Of a stretch of 64,000 nt of DNA, positions 16,957 through 26,758 are shown piece after piece. The DNA is from Corynebacterium sp. (lineage in GTDB: Bacteria; Actinomycetota; Actinomycetes; Mycobacteriales; Mycobacteriaceae). The notes beneath the pieces are model-generated. The model did no database searches, was not told the origin of the DNA, and saw only the letters and a program-made list of their open reading frames with translations. The stretch lies in NCBI GenBank assembly GCA_030531005.1, contig JAUMTW010000001.1:203227-267226 (forward strand), given 5' to 3'. Numbering within the stretch: position 1 is the first letter of the stretch; the number at the start of each line of letters is the position of its first letter. The position numbers were made by a program, and so were the translations under genes.

Positions 16957-16978
16957 TTTTAGACCTGGTCTTGTAAGG

Positions 16979-17016
16979 GCCCCATGAATCTTCTGAAACT
17001 TCGTGGGGCTTTCTGC
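16979..17016 (+). terminator. Terminator after binding-protein copy 2
   Basis: GCCCCATGAA (16979-16988) and TTCGTGGGGC (17000-17009) form a 10-bp stem with one G-U pair and an 11-nt loop, followed by TTTCT. The permease genes therefore need their own promoter in 17017-17194, which holds nothing else I can assign. Confidence 0.8.
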
Positions 17017-17194
17017 TTGTCATCGCTGTTAGAGATGAAGGCCACTTTGTCTCTTGCAACACATGTGTGCCGAGCACGTTACGGTAATCCCCCGGTAATG
17101 GGCTTGGATGTACGTGCGAAGCTTGGCAAGCACTGTACAACCTGTAGCCACCCTCGGCCATAATTGATCACTACACCTTGCAAGGATTTTCACA

Positions 17195-18121
17195 ATGCTG
17201 CGTTACATAGGACGCCGCTTGCTACAAATGATCCCCGTGTTCTTTGGAGCAACACTTCTCCTTTATGCCCTGGTCTTCCTCATGCCAGGTGACCCCGTTG
17301 GCGCCCTCGGTGGCGACCGCGGAGTCTCCGATGCAGCCCGGGCACGCATCGAGGCCGAATACAACCTCGATAAACCATTTATTGTTCAATACTTGCTGTA
17401 TCTGCAGGGTATTTTCACCCTCGACTTCGGTACCACCTTCTCTGGTCGACCCGTCGCAGACGTGATGGCTGATGCCTTCCCAGTGACCATCCAGTTGGCC
17501 TTAATGGCGCTGGCATTCGAAGCGATCTTCGGCATTGGATTCGGCGTCTATGCCGGTATGCGCCGTGGGGGATTCTTCGATTCCACAGTGCTGGTAGCTT
17601 CCCTGTTTGTCATTGCAGTGCCTTCATTTGTTATTGGCTTTGTACTGCAATTTGTCGTTGGCGTAAAATGGGGGATCTTGCCAGTAACCGTGGGTGCAAA
17701 TGTCAGCTTCACATCCTTGCTCATGCCAGCTTTGGTGCTGGGCGCGATGTCCTGTGCCTATGTGATCAGGCTTACGCGCCAATCGGTCTCCGAAAATCTA
17801 CAAGCTGATTATGTGCGCACCGCGCGGGCGAAGGGCATGACGAATGGGCAAGTGACCCGGCGCCATGTGCTGCGCAATTCCATGATCCCGGTAGTTACCT
17901 TTCTCGGCGCGGATTTGGGCGCACTGATGGGTGGTGCAATTGTCACCGAGGGTATCTTTGCCATCAACGGCGTCGGTGGCACGATTTACCAAGCAATCAT
18001 TAAGGGCGAGCCGGCAACGGTTGTCTCCTTTACGACTGTGCTCGTTATCGTCTACATCGTGGCAAATCTCTTAGTCGATTTGCTCTACGCACTACTCGAC
18101 CCCAGGATCCGCTATGCCTAA
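17195..18121 (+). CDS. Peptide ABC transporter permease (DppB/OppB type)
   Basis: This 308-residue protein has six membrane helices. It begins with MLRYIGRRLLQMIPVFFGAT and MPGDP, typical of DppB. The C-terminal binding-protein-dependent transport signature lies around DYVRTARAKGMTNGQVTRRH (about 206-225), the EAA loop that contacts the ATPase. AAGG about 9 nt upstream precedes ATG 17195. The gene overlaps the next by 8 bp, showing translational coupling. Confidence 0.92.
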   Translation: MLRYIGRRLLQMIPVFFGATLLLYALVFLMPGDPVGALGGDRGVSDAARARIEAEYNLDKPFIVQYLLYLQGIFTLDFGTTFSGRPVADVMADAFPVTIQLALMALAFEAIFGIGFGVYAGMRRGGFFDSTVLVASLFVIAVPSFVIGFVLQFVVGVKWGILPVTVGANVSFTSLLMPALVLGAMSCAYVIRLTRQSVSENLQADYVRTARAKGMTNGQVTRRHVLRNSMIPVVTFLGADLGALMGGAIVTEGIFAINGVGGTIYQAIIKGEPATVVSFTTVLVIVYIVANLLVDLLYALLDPRIRYA

Positions 18122-19163
18122 TTCCAACAACTTGTATCCCCAAGGCCCGGAATTCGCGGCCGAGAAACCAATTACCCCACCAGCCAACCTTGCTGCGCAA
18201 TCTGCAGAGCACAAGAGCACCGTGGTAGGTTTACCTGGCCAAGACCGATATGTTGCCGACATCGATGAGCAAGGCTTAGGTGCAGTTGATGCCATCGCTG
18301 ATGATTCCGCACCGCGCTCCCAGTGGGCAGAGGCCTGGATGTATGTGCGCCGTCGGCCCATGTTCTGGGTTGCCGCAGCGTTGATGCTCCTTGCCATCAC
18401 CATTGCGCTATTTCCAGGGCTGTTTACCTCGACTGATCCGCGCTATTGTGAGCTCTCGCGCTCGCTTGGTGCTGCCGAATCCGGGCATCCATTCGGCTTT
18501 GATCGCCAAGGTTGCGACATTTATGCACGAGTAATCTACGGCGCTCGAGCATCGGTAGCCGTAGGCGTACTCACCACCATTTGCGTCACCATCTTGGGCA
18601 CCCTAATTGGTGCTCTGGCCGGCTACTTCGGCGGCTTCTTAGATACCCTGCTTTCGCGCCTGACTGACATCTTCTTCGCCGTGCCGCTGGTACTAGCTGC
18701 CATTGTTGTGATGCAGATGTTCCGTGACTCGCGAACCATCATCACCGTGGTCCTGGTACTCTCCATTTTCGGCTGGACCAGTATTGCCCGTATTACTCGT
18801 GGCGTCGTGATGGAAACCAAGAATGAAGAATTCGTCACCGCTGCCAAGGCCCTAGGGGCATCGGATGGCCGCATCCTACGCAACCATATTTTGCCCAATG
18901 CAGCGGCACCCATTATTGCCTATGCCACAGTGGCACTTGGAACCTTTATTGTTGCCGAAGCCACTTTGTCCTTCCTGGGTATTGGTCTGCCGCCAAGTAT
19001 TGTGAGTTGGGGTGGCGATATCGCCCAAGCTCAGGCTTCCCTGCGTACCCAACCCATGGTCTTGTTCTACCCAGCATTAGCATTGGGGTTGACCGTACTG
19101 AGCTTTATCATGATGGGCGATGTCGTACGCGATGCCCTTGATCCTAAGACCCGCAAGCGATAG
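18114..19163 (+). CDS. Peptide ABC transporter permease (DppC/OppC type)
   Basis: The 349-residue protein has a long cytoplasmic N-terminus of about 75 residues before the first helix (RRPMFWVAAALMLLAITIAL), longer than in E. coli DppC. A DppC-type core follows with DPRYCELSRSLGAAESGHPFG and RVIYGARASVAVGV. The EAA loop is EEFVTAAKALGASDGRILRN (about 238-257). It pairs with the preceding permease as the heterodimeric channel. Its stop codon overlaps the Shine-Dalgarno of the ATPase gene. Confidence 0.92.
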   Translation: MPNSNNLYPQGPEFAAEKPITPPANLAAQSAEHKSTVVGLPGQDRYVADIDEQGLGAVDAIADDSAPRSQWAEAWMYVRRRPMFWVAAALMLLAITIALFPGLFTSTDPRYCELSRSLGAAESGHPFGFDRQGCDIYARVIYGARASVAVGVLTTICVTILGTLIGALAGYFGGFLDTLLSRLTDIFFAVPLVLAAIVVMQMFRDSRTIITVVLVLSIFGWTSIARITRGVVMETKNEEFVTAAKALGASDGRILRNHILPNAAAPIIAYATVALGTFIVAEATLSFLGIGLPPSIVSWGGDIAQAQASLRTQPMVLFYPALALGLTVLSFIMMGDVVRDALDPKTRKR

Positions 19164-19176
19164 GAAGGCAGCAATT

Positions 19177-20880
19177 ATGAACTCTGCAGCACAATCGGCT
19201 GCCCGCACCCCGCTCGTCGAGGTCCGCGATTTGCACATCACCTTCGAAACATCCACCGGTACTGTCGAAGCCGTTCGCGAGGCCAACCTTACGATCTATC
19301 CCGGCCAATCGGTGGCAATTGTGGGCGAATCTGGTTCCGGAAAGTCCACGACCGCAATGGCCTTGATCGGCCTATTACCGGGCACTGGCAAAGTGTCCGG
19401 TGGCAGTATCACCTTCCGGGGTAAGGACATCACCCATGCCAGTGAGAAGGAATTCGCCGAAATCCGCGGCTCCCAAATCGGCCTGGTACCCCAAGACCCG
19501 ATGAGTAACCTCAACCCGGTGTGGCGTATTGGCACCCAGATCAAAGAATCGCTGCGTGCTCATGACGTCGTGGCGCGTGGGGAAGAAGATGAGCGGGTAG
19601 CCCAATTGCTTGAAGAAGCAGGCTTACCCGATGCTGAACGCCGTGCAAAGCAATTTCCGCATGAGTTCTCTGGTGGTATGCGTCAACGTGCATTAATCGC
19701 CATGGGTCTAGCAGCGCGCCCCCAGCTGCTCATAGCCGATGAACCGACCTCCGCATTGGATGTGACCGTCCAAAAGCGCATTTTGGATCACTTAGGAACT
19801 CTTACCGAAGAACTCGGTACTGCGGTGCTTTTTATTACCCATGACCTTGGTCTTGCCGCCGAGCGCGCAGAGCACTTGATCGTCATGCACCGTGGACGCG
19901 TGGTGGAATCTGGTCCCTCCCGCGATATTTTGCAACATCCACGGCACCCCTATACCAAGCGACTTATTCAAGCAGCACCATCGTTGGCATCTGCGCGTAT
20001 CCAATCTGCCAAGAAGGCCGGCAAGGAGGACGAAGTGAGCTCCGAGATGCTACACAAGGAAGTCGTCGATACCGCTACGGCTCGTGATGTTATCCGGGTG
20101 GAAGACCTCACTAAGGTCTTTGAAGTTCGCGGGCAAAAGGGCAAGAAAAAGAAACTACGTGCTGTTGATAATGTGAGCTTCTCACTCAAACAGGGCACTA
20201 CCTTGGCAATTGTGGGTGAATCCGGCTCAGGCAAATCCACAGTAGCCAATATGATCTTGAACTTATTGGATCCAACTTCCGGCAAGATCTATTACAAAGG
20301 CACAGACCTTTCGACGCTTCATTCCAAGGAATTGTTTGCAATGCGCCGCAAACTGCAGGTTGTCTTCCAAAACCCCTACGGTTCGTTGGATCCTATGTAC
20401 TCGATCTACCGCTGTATTGAAGAACCTTTGGTCGTCCACAAGCAAGGCAACCGCAAACAGCGTGAACAGCGGGTAGCCGAACTACTCGATATGGTTGCGC
20501 TACCAAAGTCCACTATGCGCAGGTTCCCTAATGAACTTTCTGGTGGCCAGCGCCAACGTATCGCCGTTGCCCGTGCTTTGGCCTTAAACCCCGAGGTGAT
20601 CGTGCTCGATGAGGCAGTATCTGCTTTAGACGTCCTGGTACAAAACCAGATTCTGCAGTTGCTAACCGAACTTCAAGAGGAGCTCGCATTAAGCTATCTA
20701 TTTATCACCCACGATCTAGCCGTGGTGCGACAAACCGCTGATGAGGTAGTAGTGATGGAACAAGGCAAGCTGGTCGAGCGAGGCACCGCCGATGAGATCT
20801 TCTTGCGTCCACAGCAGCAATACACCAAGGAGCTCATCGCAGCTGTTCCTGGTGCTGGCATCGCTCTCGGATTGAGCTAG
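19177..20880 (+). CDS. Peptide ABC transporter double ATPase (DppD-DppF fusion)
   Basis: The 567 residues contain two complete ABC ATPase domains. Domain 1 has GESGSGKSTTAMALIG (about 49), signature FSGGMRQRALIAMG, and LLIADEPTSALD. Domain 2 has GESGSGKSTVANMIL (about 347), signature LSGGQRQRIAVAR, and VIVLDEAVSALD, where Pro of the usual DEP is Ala. A linker with KKAGKEDEVSSEMLHKEV joins them. The oligopeptide-transporter C-terminal motif (HPRHPYTKRL, PQQQYTKELI) follows each domain. AGGAAGG at 19162-19168 decides ATG 19177. The protein energises import by the two permeases upstream. Confidence 0.92.
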   Translation: MNSAAQSAARTPLVEVRDLHITFETSTGTVEAVREANLTIYPGQSVAIVGESGSGKSTTAMALIGLLPGTGKVSGGSITFRGKDITHASEKEFAEIRGSQIGLVPQDPMSNLNPVWRIGTQIKESLRAHDVVARGEEDERVAQLLEEAGLPDAERRAKQFPHEFSGGMRQRALIAMGLAARPQLLIADEPTSALDVTVQKRILDHLGTLTEELGTAVLFITHDLGLAAERAEHLIVMHRGRVVESGPSRDILQHPRHPYTKRLIQAAPSLASARIQSAKKAGKEDEVSSEMLHKEVVDTATARDVIRVEDLTKVFEVRGQKGKKKKLRAVDNVSFSLKQGTTLAIVGESGSGKSTVANMILNLLDPTSGKIYYKGTDLSTLHSKELFAMRRKLQVVFQNPYGSLDPMYSIYRCIEEPLVVHKQGNRKQREQRVAELLDMVALPKSTMRRFPNELSGGQRQRIAVARALALNPEVIVLDEAVSALDVLVQNQILQLLTELQEELALSYLFITHDLAVVRQTADEVVVMEQGKLVERGTADEIFLRPQQQYTKELIAAVPGAGIALGLS

Positions 20881-20935
20881 CTGCAGCGGAATAGTGTAGC
20901 GCCATCACGAAAATCCGCAGGTTGCGAAAACAATA

Positions 20936-20986
20936 AAGTCCCTGGTCTGTCTACTGCATTGGTGGGGAAGTGCTCGGGACTTTTTG
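20936..20986. terminator. Possible terminator after the peptide transporter operon
   Basis: AAGTCCC (20936-20942) and GGGACTT (20976-20982) pair over 7 bp with a long 33-nt loop, followed by TTT. It lies between convergent genes and is only moderately convincing. Confidence 0.45.
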
Positions 20987-21040
20987 GCGGGGGACTTGAT
21001 GTCGGGAACTGGGGGTACGGTGGCTGCTTGAATATCGTTG

Positions 21041-21574
21041 CTAATCTGTGGCGGGAATTAGTTCTACGGAACTTGCCCAATGCAGCGGCATGCCTAATGC
21101 AGCAAGCCATTGGGTGATGTCATCGCCATGGCGAGTAATACCTTCTACGGCTTTCAAAGTGGCGGCAATGGCGGTTTCGGCCAAACCAGGTGAGATTAAT
21201 CCAGCAGAAGTTGCGGCAGAAAGCTCATCAATATCGGTAAAGCGCACCGGATCGCCTGGATCATTCATTAAATCCACGTAGAGGTCCTGGGTATGCCACT
21301 GCGATTCGCCCATGCGCACTGTAGCGATGTCAATGTAATACATTTCGGTGGCCGGAAATTCAGGGCGATTGTGGAATTTGTTTACGCGCAGATTCACCTC
21401 AGGCAGTAGCCATGATTCCAGGTAGCCGAAGCGGGGGTGATTAGCTCCGCGGGCCATATAGAGTCCAAAGTCGGTGCGCATGAAGTGATCGACCTCGCGC
21501 CGGAAGCTTTTGGGATCGATGTTGATCATGGCATCTATATCGAAAGTCTCGGTTTTTATCGGATGTAATTCCAT
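21041..21574 (-). CDS. DUF402-family protein
   Basis: This 177-residue acidic cytoplasmic protein has conserved DUF402 blocks: TDFGLYMARGANHPRFGYLE (about 36-55), then an aromatic EMYYIDIATVRMGES, then TQDLYVDLMNDPGD (about 95-110) with the D-L-Y-V-D acidic cluster. Some DUF402 proteins act on nucleoside di- or triphosphates or RNA ends; the role here is unknown. ATG 21574 is chosen over an ATG 15 nt upstream because AGGAG lies 5 nt before it. It is divergent from typA, with a 288-bp shared upstream region. Confidence 0.75.
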   Translation of the reverse strand: MELHPIKTETFDIDAMINIDPKSFRREVDHFMRTDFGLYMARGANHPRFGYLESWLLPEVNLRVNKFHNRPEFPATEMYYIDIATVRMGESQWHTQDLYVDLMNDPGDPVRFTDIDELSAATSAGLISPGLAETAIAATLKAVEGITRHGDDITQWLAALGMPLHWASSVELIPATD

Positions 21575-21862
21575 ACGATCTCCTGGCATCGTTCACGCAC
21601 GGCCGTAAGCCCACAATAATTACCTTTGTCACACGAGCAACAGTCACATAAGTAACAACTGCCACTTTACTTCATTTTTGCAACGCGCACATCGGTTTGC
21701 ATGGGCTTGAAGTTCAATATTTCGGAAACCACCGTGTAAACTGTCAAAGGTTGTGTGCCCACAGTAGTGCACAGGCCGTTTTGAGGGCGGCTTGAGAAGG
21801 AAACCAGCAGCACAATTAATGCTGGGGCACGAAAATTTCATTTATTACCCGCAGGAGCGATT

Positions 21863-23773
21863 TTGACCCGTCCAGAATTCCGTAATGTTGCTATCGTCGC
21901 ACACGTTGACCACGGCAAGACTACCCTCGTCGATGCCATGCTGCGCCAATCCGGCGCTTTCGAAGAGCATGCCGAAGTTGTCGACCGCGTCATGGACTCC
22001 GGTGACTTGGAAAAGGAAAAGGGCATTACCATCCTGGCCAAGAACACCGCCATTACTCGTAAAGGTGCTGGCAAAGACGGCCGCGATTTGGTCATCAACG
22101 TTATTGACACCCCAGGTCACGCTGATTTCGGTGGCGAAGTTGAGCGCGCACTTTCCATGGTTGATGGCGTAGTATTGCTCGTCGATGCCTCTGAAGGTCC
22201 CCTGCCACAGACCCGCTTCGTACTTGGCAAAGCACTGGCTGCCAAGATGCCGGTGATCATCCTGGTGAACAAGACCGACCGTCCAGATGCCCGCATCGAT
22301 GATGTCGTAAGCGAAGCCCAAGACCTGCTGCTCGAATTAGCAGCTGCCCTGGATGATCCAGAAGCAGCAGAGGCCGCTGAGAACCTGCTAGATCTGCCTG
22401 TGCTCTACGCCTCTGGTCGTGAAGGCAAGGCATCAGTGCACAATCCGGGCAATGGCAATGTGCCCGACGCAGCAGATCTGCAAGAACTTTTCGACGTTAT
22501 CTACGATGTCATGCCAGAGCCAGATGCTGATGCCGAAGGCCCACTGCAGGCACACGTAACGAACCTGGACTCTTCTTCATTCTTGGGTCGTATTGGGCTG
22601 ATCCGCGTGCACTCCGGCTCGGTCCGCAAGGGGCAGCAAGTGGCCTGGATTCACTACGATGAGGCGGGCGAGCAGCACATCAAGACTGCTAAGATCGCCG
22701 AATTGCTGCGCACCGTGGGCGTTGTGCGCGTCCCAACCGATGAGGTCGTTGCCGGTGATATTGCCGCAATTTCTGGTATCGACTCCATCATGATTGGCGA
22801 TACGCTTACCGATCCAGAGCACCCAGTTGCTTTGCCACGGATTACTGTTGATGAGCCTGCGATTTCCATGACCATTGGTGTTAACACTTCGCCATTAGCT
22901 GGCCGTGGGGGTGGCGATAAGCTCACCGCACGTATGGTCAAGGCTCGTTTGGACCAAGAGCTCATCGGTAACGTTTCCATCCGCGTGCTCCCAACCGAGC
23001 GCCCAGATGCCTGGGAAGTACAAGGCCGTGGCGAAATGGCCTTGTCAGTATTGGTTGAGACGATGCGTCGTGAAGGCTTCGAACTCACCGTAGGCAAGCC
23101 ACAGGTAGTGACCCAGGAAATTGACGGCACCTTGCATGAGCCATTCGAGCATATGGTCATCGACATTCCAAGTGAATATCAAGGTCCAGTAACCCAGCTG
23201 ATGGCAGCCCGTAAGGGGCAGATGTTGTCCATGGACAATATCTCCGACGACTGGGTACGCATGGAATTCTCTGTTCCTGCCCGTGGCTTGATCGGCTTCC
23301 GCACCACCTTTATGACCGAAACCCGTGGTACTGGTATCGCGAACCACTACTCCGAGGGCTTGAAGCCATGGGCTGGCGGAATCAAGGACCGCGCATCCGG
23401 CTCCCTGGTTGCCGATCGCTCCGGTCAGATCACCGCATACGCCTTGCAGCAGCTGGCAGACCGCGGTAGCTTCTTCGTGGAGCCCGGCACCGAGGCCTAT
23501 GAGGGCATGGTTGTGGGCGCGAATAACCGTGATGAAGATATGGACATCAATATTACCCGCGAGAAGAAGCTCACCAATATGCGTTCTGCAACTGCCGACG
23601 CAACCGTTACTTTGGCGAAGGCGCGTAGTCTGAGCCTGGATGAGGCTATGGAATTCTGTGGTCAAGATGAGTGCGTAGAGGTAACTCCAGACGTACTGCG
23701 GGTGCGCAAGGTAGTGCTGAACGCTACCGAGCGTGCTCGGGAGCGCTCTCGTACCAAGGCTCGTAACAAGTAA
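21863..23773 (+). CDS. typA: Ribosome-associated translational GTPase TypA/BipA
   Basis: The 636 residues form a full-length BipA. G1 is AHVDHGKTTLVDAM (about 13-26), the switch region has EKEKGITI, G3 is DTPGHADFGGEVER, and G4 is NKTDRPDA. The EF-G-like domains III/V and the BipA C-terminal domain (SGSLVADRSGQITAYALQQL) follow. It acts on the 50S subunit in assembly and stress adaptation. The start is a TTG at 21863 with AGGAG (21853-21857) 5 nt upstream, and the protein aligns from MTRPEFRNVAIVAHVDHG. The neighbour lpqW follows in the same order as in mycobacteria. Confidence 0.96.
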   Translation: MTRPEFRNVAIVAHVDHGKTTLVDAMLRQSGAFEEHAEVVDRVMDSGDLEKEKGITILAKNTAITRKGAGKDGRDLVINVIDTPGHADFGGEVERALSMVDGVVLLVDASEGPLPQTRFVLGKALAAKMPVIILVNKTDRPDARIDDVVSEAQDLLLELAAALDDPEAAEAAENLLDLPVLYASGREGKASVHNPGNGNVPDAADLQELFDVIYDVMPEPDADAEGPLQAHVTNLDSSSFLGRIGLIRVHSGSVRKGQQVAWIHYDEAGEQHIKTAKIAELLRTVGVVRVPTDEVVAGDIAAISGIDSIMIGDTLTDPEHPVALPRITVDEPAISMTIGVNTSPLAGRGGGDKLTARMVKARLDQELIGNVSIRVLPTERPDAWEVQGRGEMALSVLVETMRREGFELTVGKPQVVTQEIDGTLHEPFEHMVIDIPSEYQGPVTQLMAARKGQMLSMDNISDDWVRMEFSVPARGLIGFRTTFMTETRGTGIANHYSEGLKPWAGGIKDRASGSLVADRSGQITAYALQQLADRGSFFVEPGTEAYEGMVVGANNRDEDMDINITREKKLTNMRSATADATVTLAKARSLSLDEAMEFCGQDECVEVTPDVLRVRKVVLNATERARERSRTKARNK

Positions 23774-23838
23774 TCCGATGGCGGAACTCGTAGCACTAGC
23801 CTTACGCCTGCAGTAGCCAGCAAACATGGGCTAGAAAT

Positions 23839-23875
23839 CCGGATATTCCTTAGAAATGGGGAGTGTCCGGTTTTT
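23839..23875 (+). terminator. Terminator after typA
   Basis: CCGGATATTCC (23839-23849) pairs, with three G-U pairs, with the segment ending GTCCGG at 23870. TTTTTCTTT follows. Confidence 0.8.
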
Positions 23876-24006
23876 CTTTGCCGCAATCGTATTCGAGGGA
23901 AACGGAGAGCTGTTGCTGTACGCATGGGGGCGCACGCGGAATCCTCGTTATGCCCGATCCGGGCATTAGTAAAGGTGCGCCTGCTCGTGCGAAACGGCAA
24001 GCTTGC

Positions 24007-24022
24007 TAGAATAACTGCTATG
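24007..24022 (+). promoter_or_regulatory. -10 box giving a probable leaderless lpqW transcript
   Basis: TAGAAT at 24007-24012 is followed by ATG at 24020. With a normal -10 to +1 spacing transcription would start at about 24019, so the mRNA would begin at or 1 nt before the start codon. No Shine-Dalgarno is present. Confidence 0.55.
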
Positions 24023-25762
24023 AATACCAAGGTGTCGCTGATGGCTGCGATCAGTTCCATGGCAGTGGGATTGGCAGCTTGCAGTGCAGATCCTGGACCA
24101 GCTCCAATCGAAGAGAGTACCAGCACTCCGGCATCAACGAGCACCACAACACCTGCAGTGTCGGAGGCCGACTTCGCCATCGGTATTGATGAGATCCAGG
24201 GCGGTCTTAATCCCCATATCGGTAGCGATGATTCTGTGTTCGTGCGTGAACTTGCAGACTTGGTGTTGCCCAGTGCTTTTATTGATGGTCAGCTCAACAC
24301 CGAGTTGCTGCACAGTGCGGACCTTGTCACCCCTGCAGCTGGGGTTGCGCAAACGGTGCGTTACGAACTACAAAGTGCCGCCCAGTGGAGTGATGGCACA
24401 CCAATTACTGTGGCCGACTTCCAGTATCTGTGGCGTGCAATTAGCACCAACGTCGATACCAAACTCGCACCTTATTATCAACAGATTTCCGAAATCCGCT
24501 CCTCCCAGGGCGGTAAAATTATCGACGTCGATTTCAAGGTGCCGCTTGCCCAATGGCAGCTACTTTTCCAGCACCTACTCCCAGCCCACAGCTTGGGGGA
24601 TCCTACCGCAGATTTCGCCAGTGACCTCACCGATACCTATCCGGCATCGGGGTGGCGTTTCCAATTTGGTGGGTTTGATTCCCAACGCGGCATTATTACC
24701 CTCTATCGGAATGATCGCTTCTGGGGAGAAAACCCTGCGCGCCTCGATAGCTTGGAATTCATCGGGATTCGCAACCCCAACCAAGCAGCAGAAATGCTGC
24801 GTTCCGGACAAGTGGAGGCATTGAACATTACCCCCACCCAGACCTCAGCGGAAATGTTCGAGCTTATCCCCGGCACAGTTGTGAATACGAGTACTTCGGA
24901 TATTAGTTTGCAGCTTATTGCAACCGAGCAATTAAGTCTCGGCCAGCGCAAGCGGCTGCAAAGCTTGATTGATGTCGACCAACTTGCTCGCCTAGCAACC
25001 GGACGAGCAGTGCCAGTAAGTGAGCACACAGCCGATCCAGGCGTAGGCGAAGACCTGCCTCCACGACTGCGCATTGGGGTGAACCCAGAAGATGATATTG
25101 CCCGCAATGCCGCGCGCATATTGGTTGATATGCTCACTGGTTTAGGCGTTGAGGCCACTACCGTGGAATCAGATGCCGCGAACCTTTATGGGCAATTACT
25201 GCCTGCTGGGGAGGTGGATCTCATCTTCACGCGCAATAACTATAGTGGGTTAGTGCGTAACACCTGTCTTGGTGAGGCAGCTGATTTAGTAACAGGGGGC
25301 ACAGGCACGTCTACGGTTGAGAGCACTGACCCCGCACGCCCAGAGTTACAAGAATCCGAACATGCAGATGGCACAGGCGAGGGATCCGAGGATGCCGCCG
25401 GTGGGAGCGCTGCTGGGGAGACGACGGCGTCAGAGCTCGTAGACACCGATACTGCTAGCACTAGTCCACTGGCGCCAAACTTTACTGCCGCACATTTCCA
25501 AGGCGATAACTTCAGTGGGTATTGCGATCCCCATTTCCAAGATATCGTCACCGGCTTTATGGCGGGCGATATTGCATTGAGCGACGTTGAAGACGAAGCC
25601 CAGCAGCTCGAGCAAGCTCAAGCCCTACGCCTACCAGTGGTGTACGATGAGCGCTTGCATGTCCTTGGTGCGCGCTTAGCAGAAGCAGCCGCAACTGCCC
25701 CAGCAGAAATAGATACCGATGACTTAGGCGCTTTGATTGCTTGGCAAGAACAGGAGAATTGA
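24020..25762 (+). CDS. lpqW: LpqW-like lipoprotein (family 5 binding-protein fold)
   Basis: This 580-residue protein has a signal ending in VGLAAC (Cys17) followed by a Thr/Ser/Pro-rich tether. The family-5 fold is recognisable in RYELQSAAQWSDGTPITVAD (about 114-133). A low-complexity insert rich in E, G, S and T (about 425-475) interrupts the second half. In mycobacteria LpqW follows typA and influences lipomannan/lipoarabinomannan synthesis rather than peptide uptake. The same order (typA, lpqW, mshB) supports orthology. Fused by 3-bp spacing to mshB. ATG 24020 is chosen because the signal peptide starts there and a -10 box lies directly upstream. Confidence 0.82.
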   Translation: MNTKVSLMAAISSMAVGLAACSADPGPAPIEESTSTPASTSTTTPAVSEADFAIGIDEIQGGLNPHIGSDDSVFVRELADLVLPSAFIDGQLNTELLHSADLVTPAAGVAQTVRYELQSAAQWSDGTPITVADFQYLWRAISTNVDTKLAPYYQQISEIRSSQGGKIIDVDFKVPLAQWQLLFQHLLPAHSLGDPTADFASDLTDTYPASGWRFQFGGFDSQRGIITLYRNDRFWGENPARLDSLEFIGIRNPNQAAEMLRSGQVEALNITPTQTSAEMFELIPGTVVNTSTSDISLQLIATEQLSLGQRKRLQSLIDVDQLARLATGRAVPVSEHTADPGVGEDLPPRLRIGVNPEDDIARNAARILVDMLTGLGVEATTVESDAANLYGQLLPAGEVDLIFTRNNYSGLVRNTCLGEAADLVTGGTGTSTVESTDPARPELQESEHADGTGEGSEDAAGGSAAGETTASELVDTDTASTSPLAPNFTAAHFQGDNFSGYCDPHFQDIVTGFMAGDIALSDVEDEAQQLEQAQALRLPVVYDERLHVLGARLAEAAATAPAEIDTDDLGALIAWQEQEN

Positions 25763-25765
25763 TCT

Positions 25766-26758
25766 ATGCCATCTTTGCGAGATGCTCGCATCCTGGCAGT
25801 ACATGCCCACCCCGATGACGAAGCTCTATGGACTGGCGGGTTCCTTGCATTAGCCGCTCATGCCGGAGCCAAAGTAGGTGTGGTGACGTGCACTCTAGGC
25901 GAACAGGGCGAGGTGATTGGTGAGCCTCTTGCCAACCTCGTTGCCGATGCCAGCGACCAACTCGGTGGATTCCGCATCAGCGAGTTGCGCGAATCCTTAA
26001 AAATCCTCGGTGCTGAAGGATACTACTTAGGTGCACCGGGCAAGTGGCGTGATTCTGGCATGGTCGGCGATCCTGCCCAGGATCATCCGCGTGCCTTTGT
26101 GCAATCCGGAGACTCTGCAGTGGCAGATCTGCGCGCTGTCGTCGAAGAATTCCAGCCTGATATATTGGTGACCTATGGACCAGATGGTGGCTATGGGCAT
26201 CCTGATCACATCCGAGCCCATGAAATCACCATGGCAGTAGCGGTTGAACTTGGCATTGATTATGTGTTGTGGGCGGTAACCGAACAACGCTGCCTGGAGC
26301 GTGGCTTGGCTGCAATAAATACTGCACCGCACGGCTGGCGGATGCCGCAAGCAGGGGAGATCGCCTGTGTGGAGGATACTGATCTTGCCTTTGACCTTGA
26401 TGCAAGCTCGTGGGAGGCGAAGCGTGCCGCCATGCGAGCCCACGCCACCCAACTTTGGATTGCAGACGGCAGTCTCTCTACGACCAATCCGATACCTGCT
26501 TTTGCAGCAATTGCTGATACCGATATCACTCCGGCAGTATTCGCCTTAAGTAACCTTGTCGCCCAGCCTTTGATGCCGCAAGAGCATTACCAGTTTGCTC
26601 CAATGTGGCCGCAAGACCAGCGGGCAGTGGGCACGGAGGTAGTATCTATAGCCCCAGCAGGTGTTGCAGCAGTCCTGGCGGCAGCGCAAGATCCGGCGAT
26701 GTTTGTTGCCGATATTGATAGCGCTGCTGGCGCAGTAGAAGGAAGTAGTCAGGTATGA
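25766..26758 (+). CDS. mshB: Mycothiol biosynthesis deacetylase MshB
   Basis: This 330-residue zinc enzyme of the LmbE/PIG-L family has the metal motif HAHPDDEALWTGG (residues 13-25) and the second metal site YGHPDHIRAHE (about 152-162). It removes the acetyl group from GlcNAc-inositol in mycothiol synthesis, the cytoplasmic thiol of Actinobacteria. It starts 3 bp after lpqW and overlaps the following gene by 4 bp, so it sits in an operon. Size and motifs agree with MshB; the related Mca amidase is less likely given this gene order. Confidence 0.93.
   Translation: MPSLRDARILAVHAHPDDEALWTGGFLALAAHAGAKVGVVTCTLGEQGEVIGEPLANLVADASDQLGGFRISELRESLKILGAEGYYLGAPGKWRDSGMVGDPAQDHPRAFVQSGDSAVADLRAVVEEFQPDILVTYGPDGGYGHPDHIRAHEITMAVAVELGIDYVLWAVTEQRCLERGLAAINTAPHGWRMPQAGEIACVEDTDLAFDLDASSWEAKRAAMRAHATQLWIADGSLSTTNPIPAFAAIADTDITPAVFALSNLVAQPLMPQEHYQFAPMWPQDQRAVGTEVVSIAPAGVAAVLAAAQDPAMFVADIDSAAGAVEGSSQV

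Noticed and set aside
23045..23827. Long open frame antisense to typA
   Set aside because: Shadow of the typA coding sequence; low-complexity, no recognisable family.
24084..24824. Plus-strand frame of 246 codons within lpqW
   Set aside because: It overlaps the clear lipoprotein gene in another frame and reads as Ser/Cys/Arg-rich noise.
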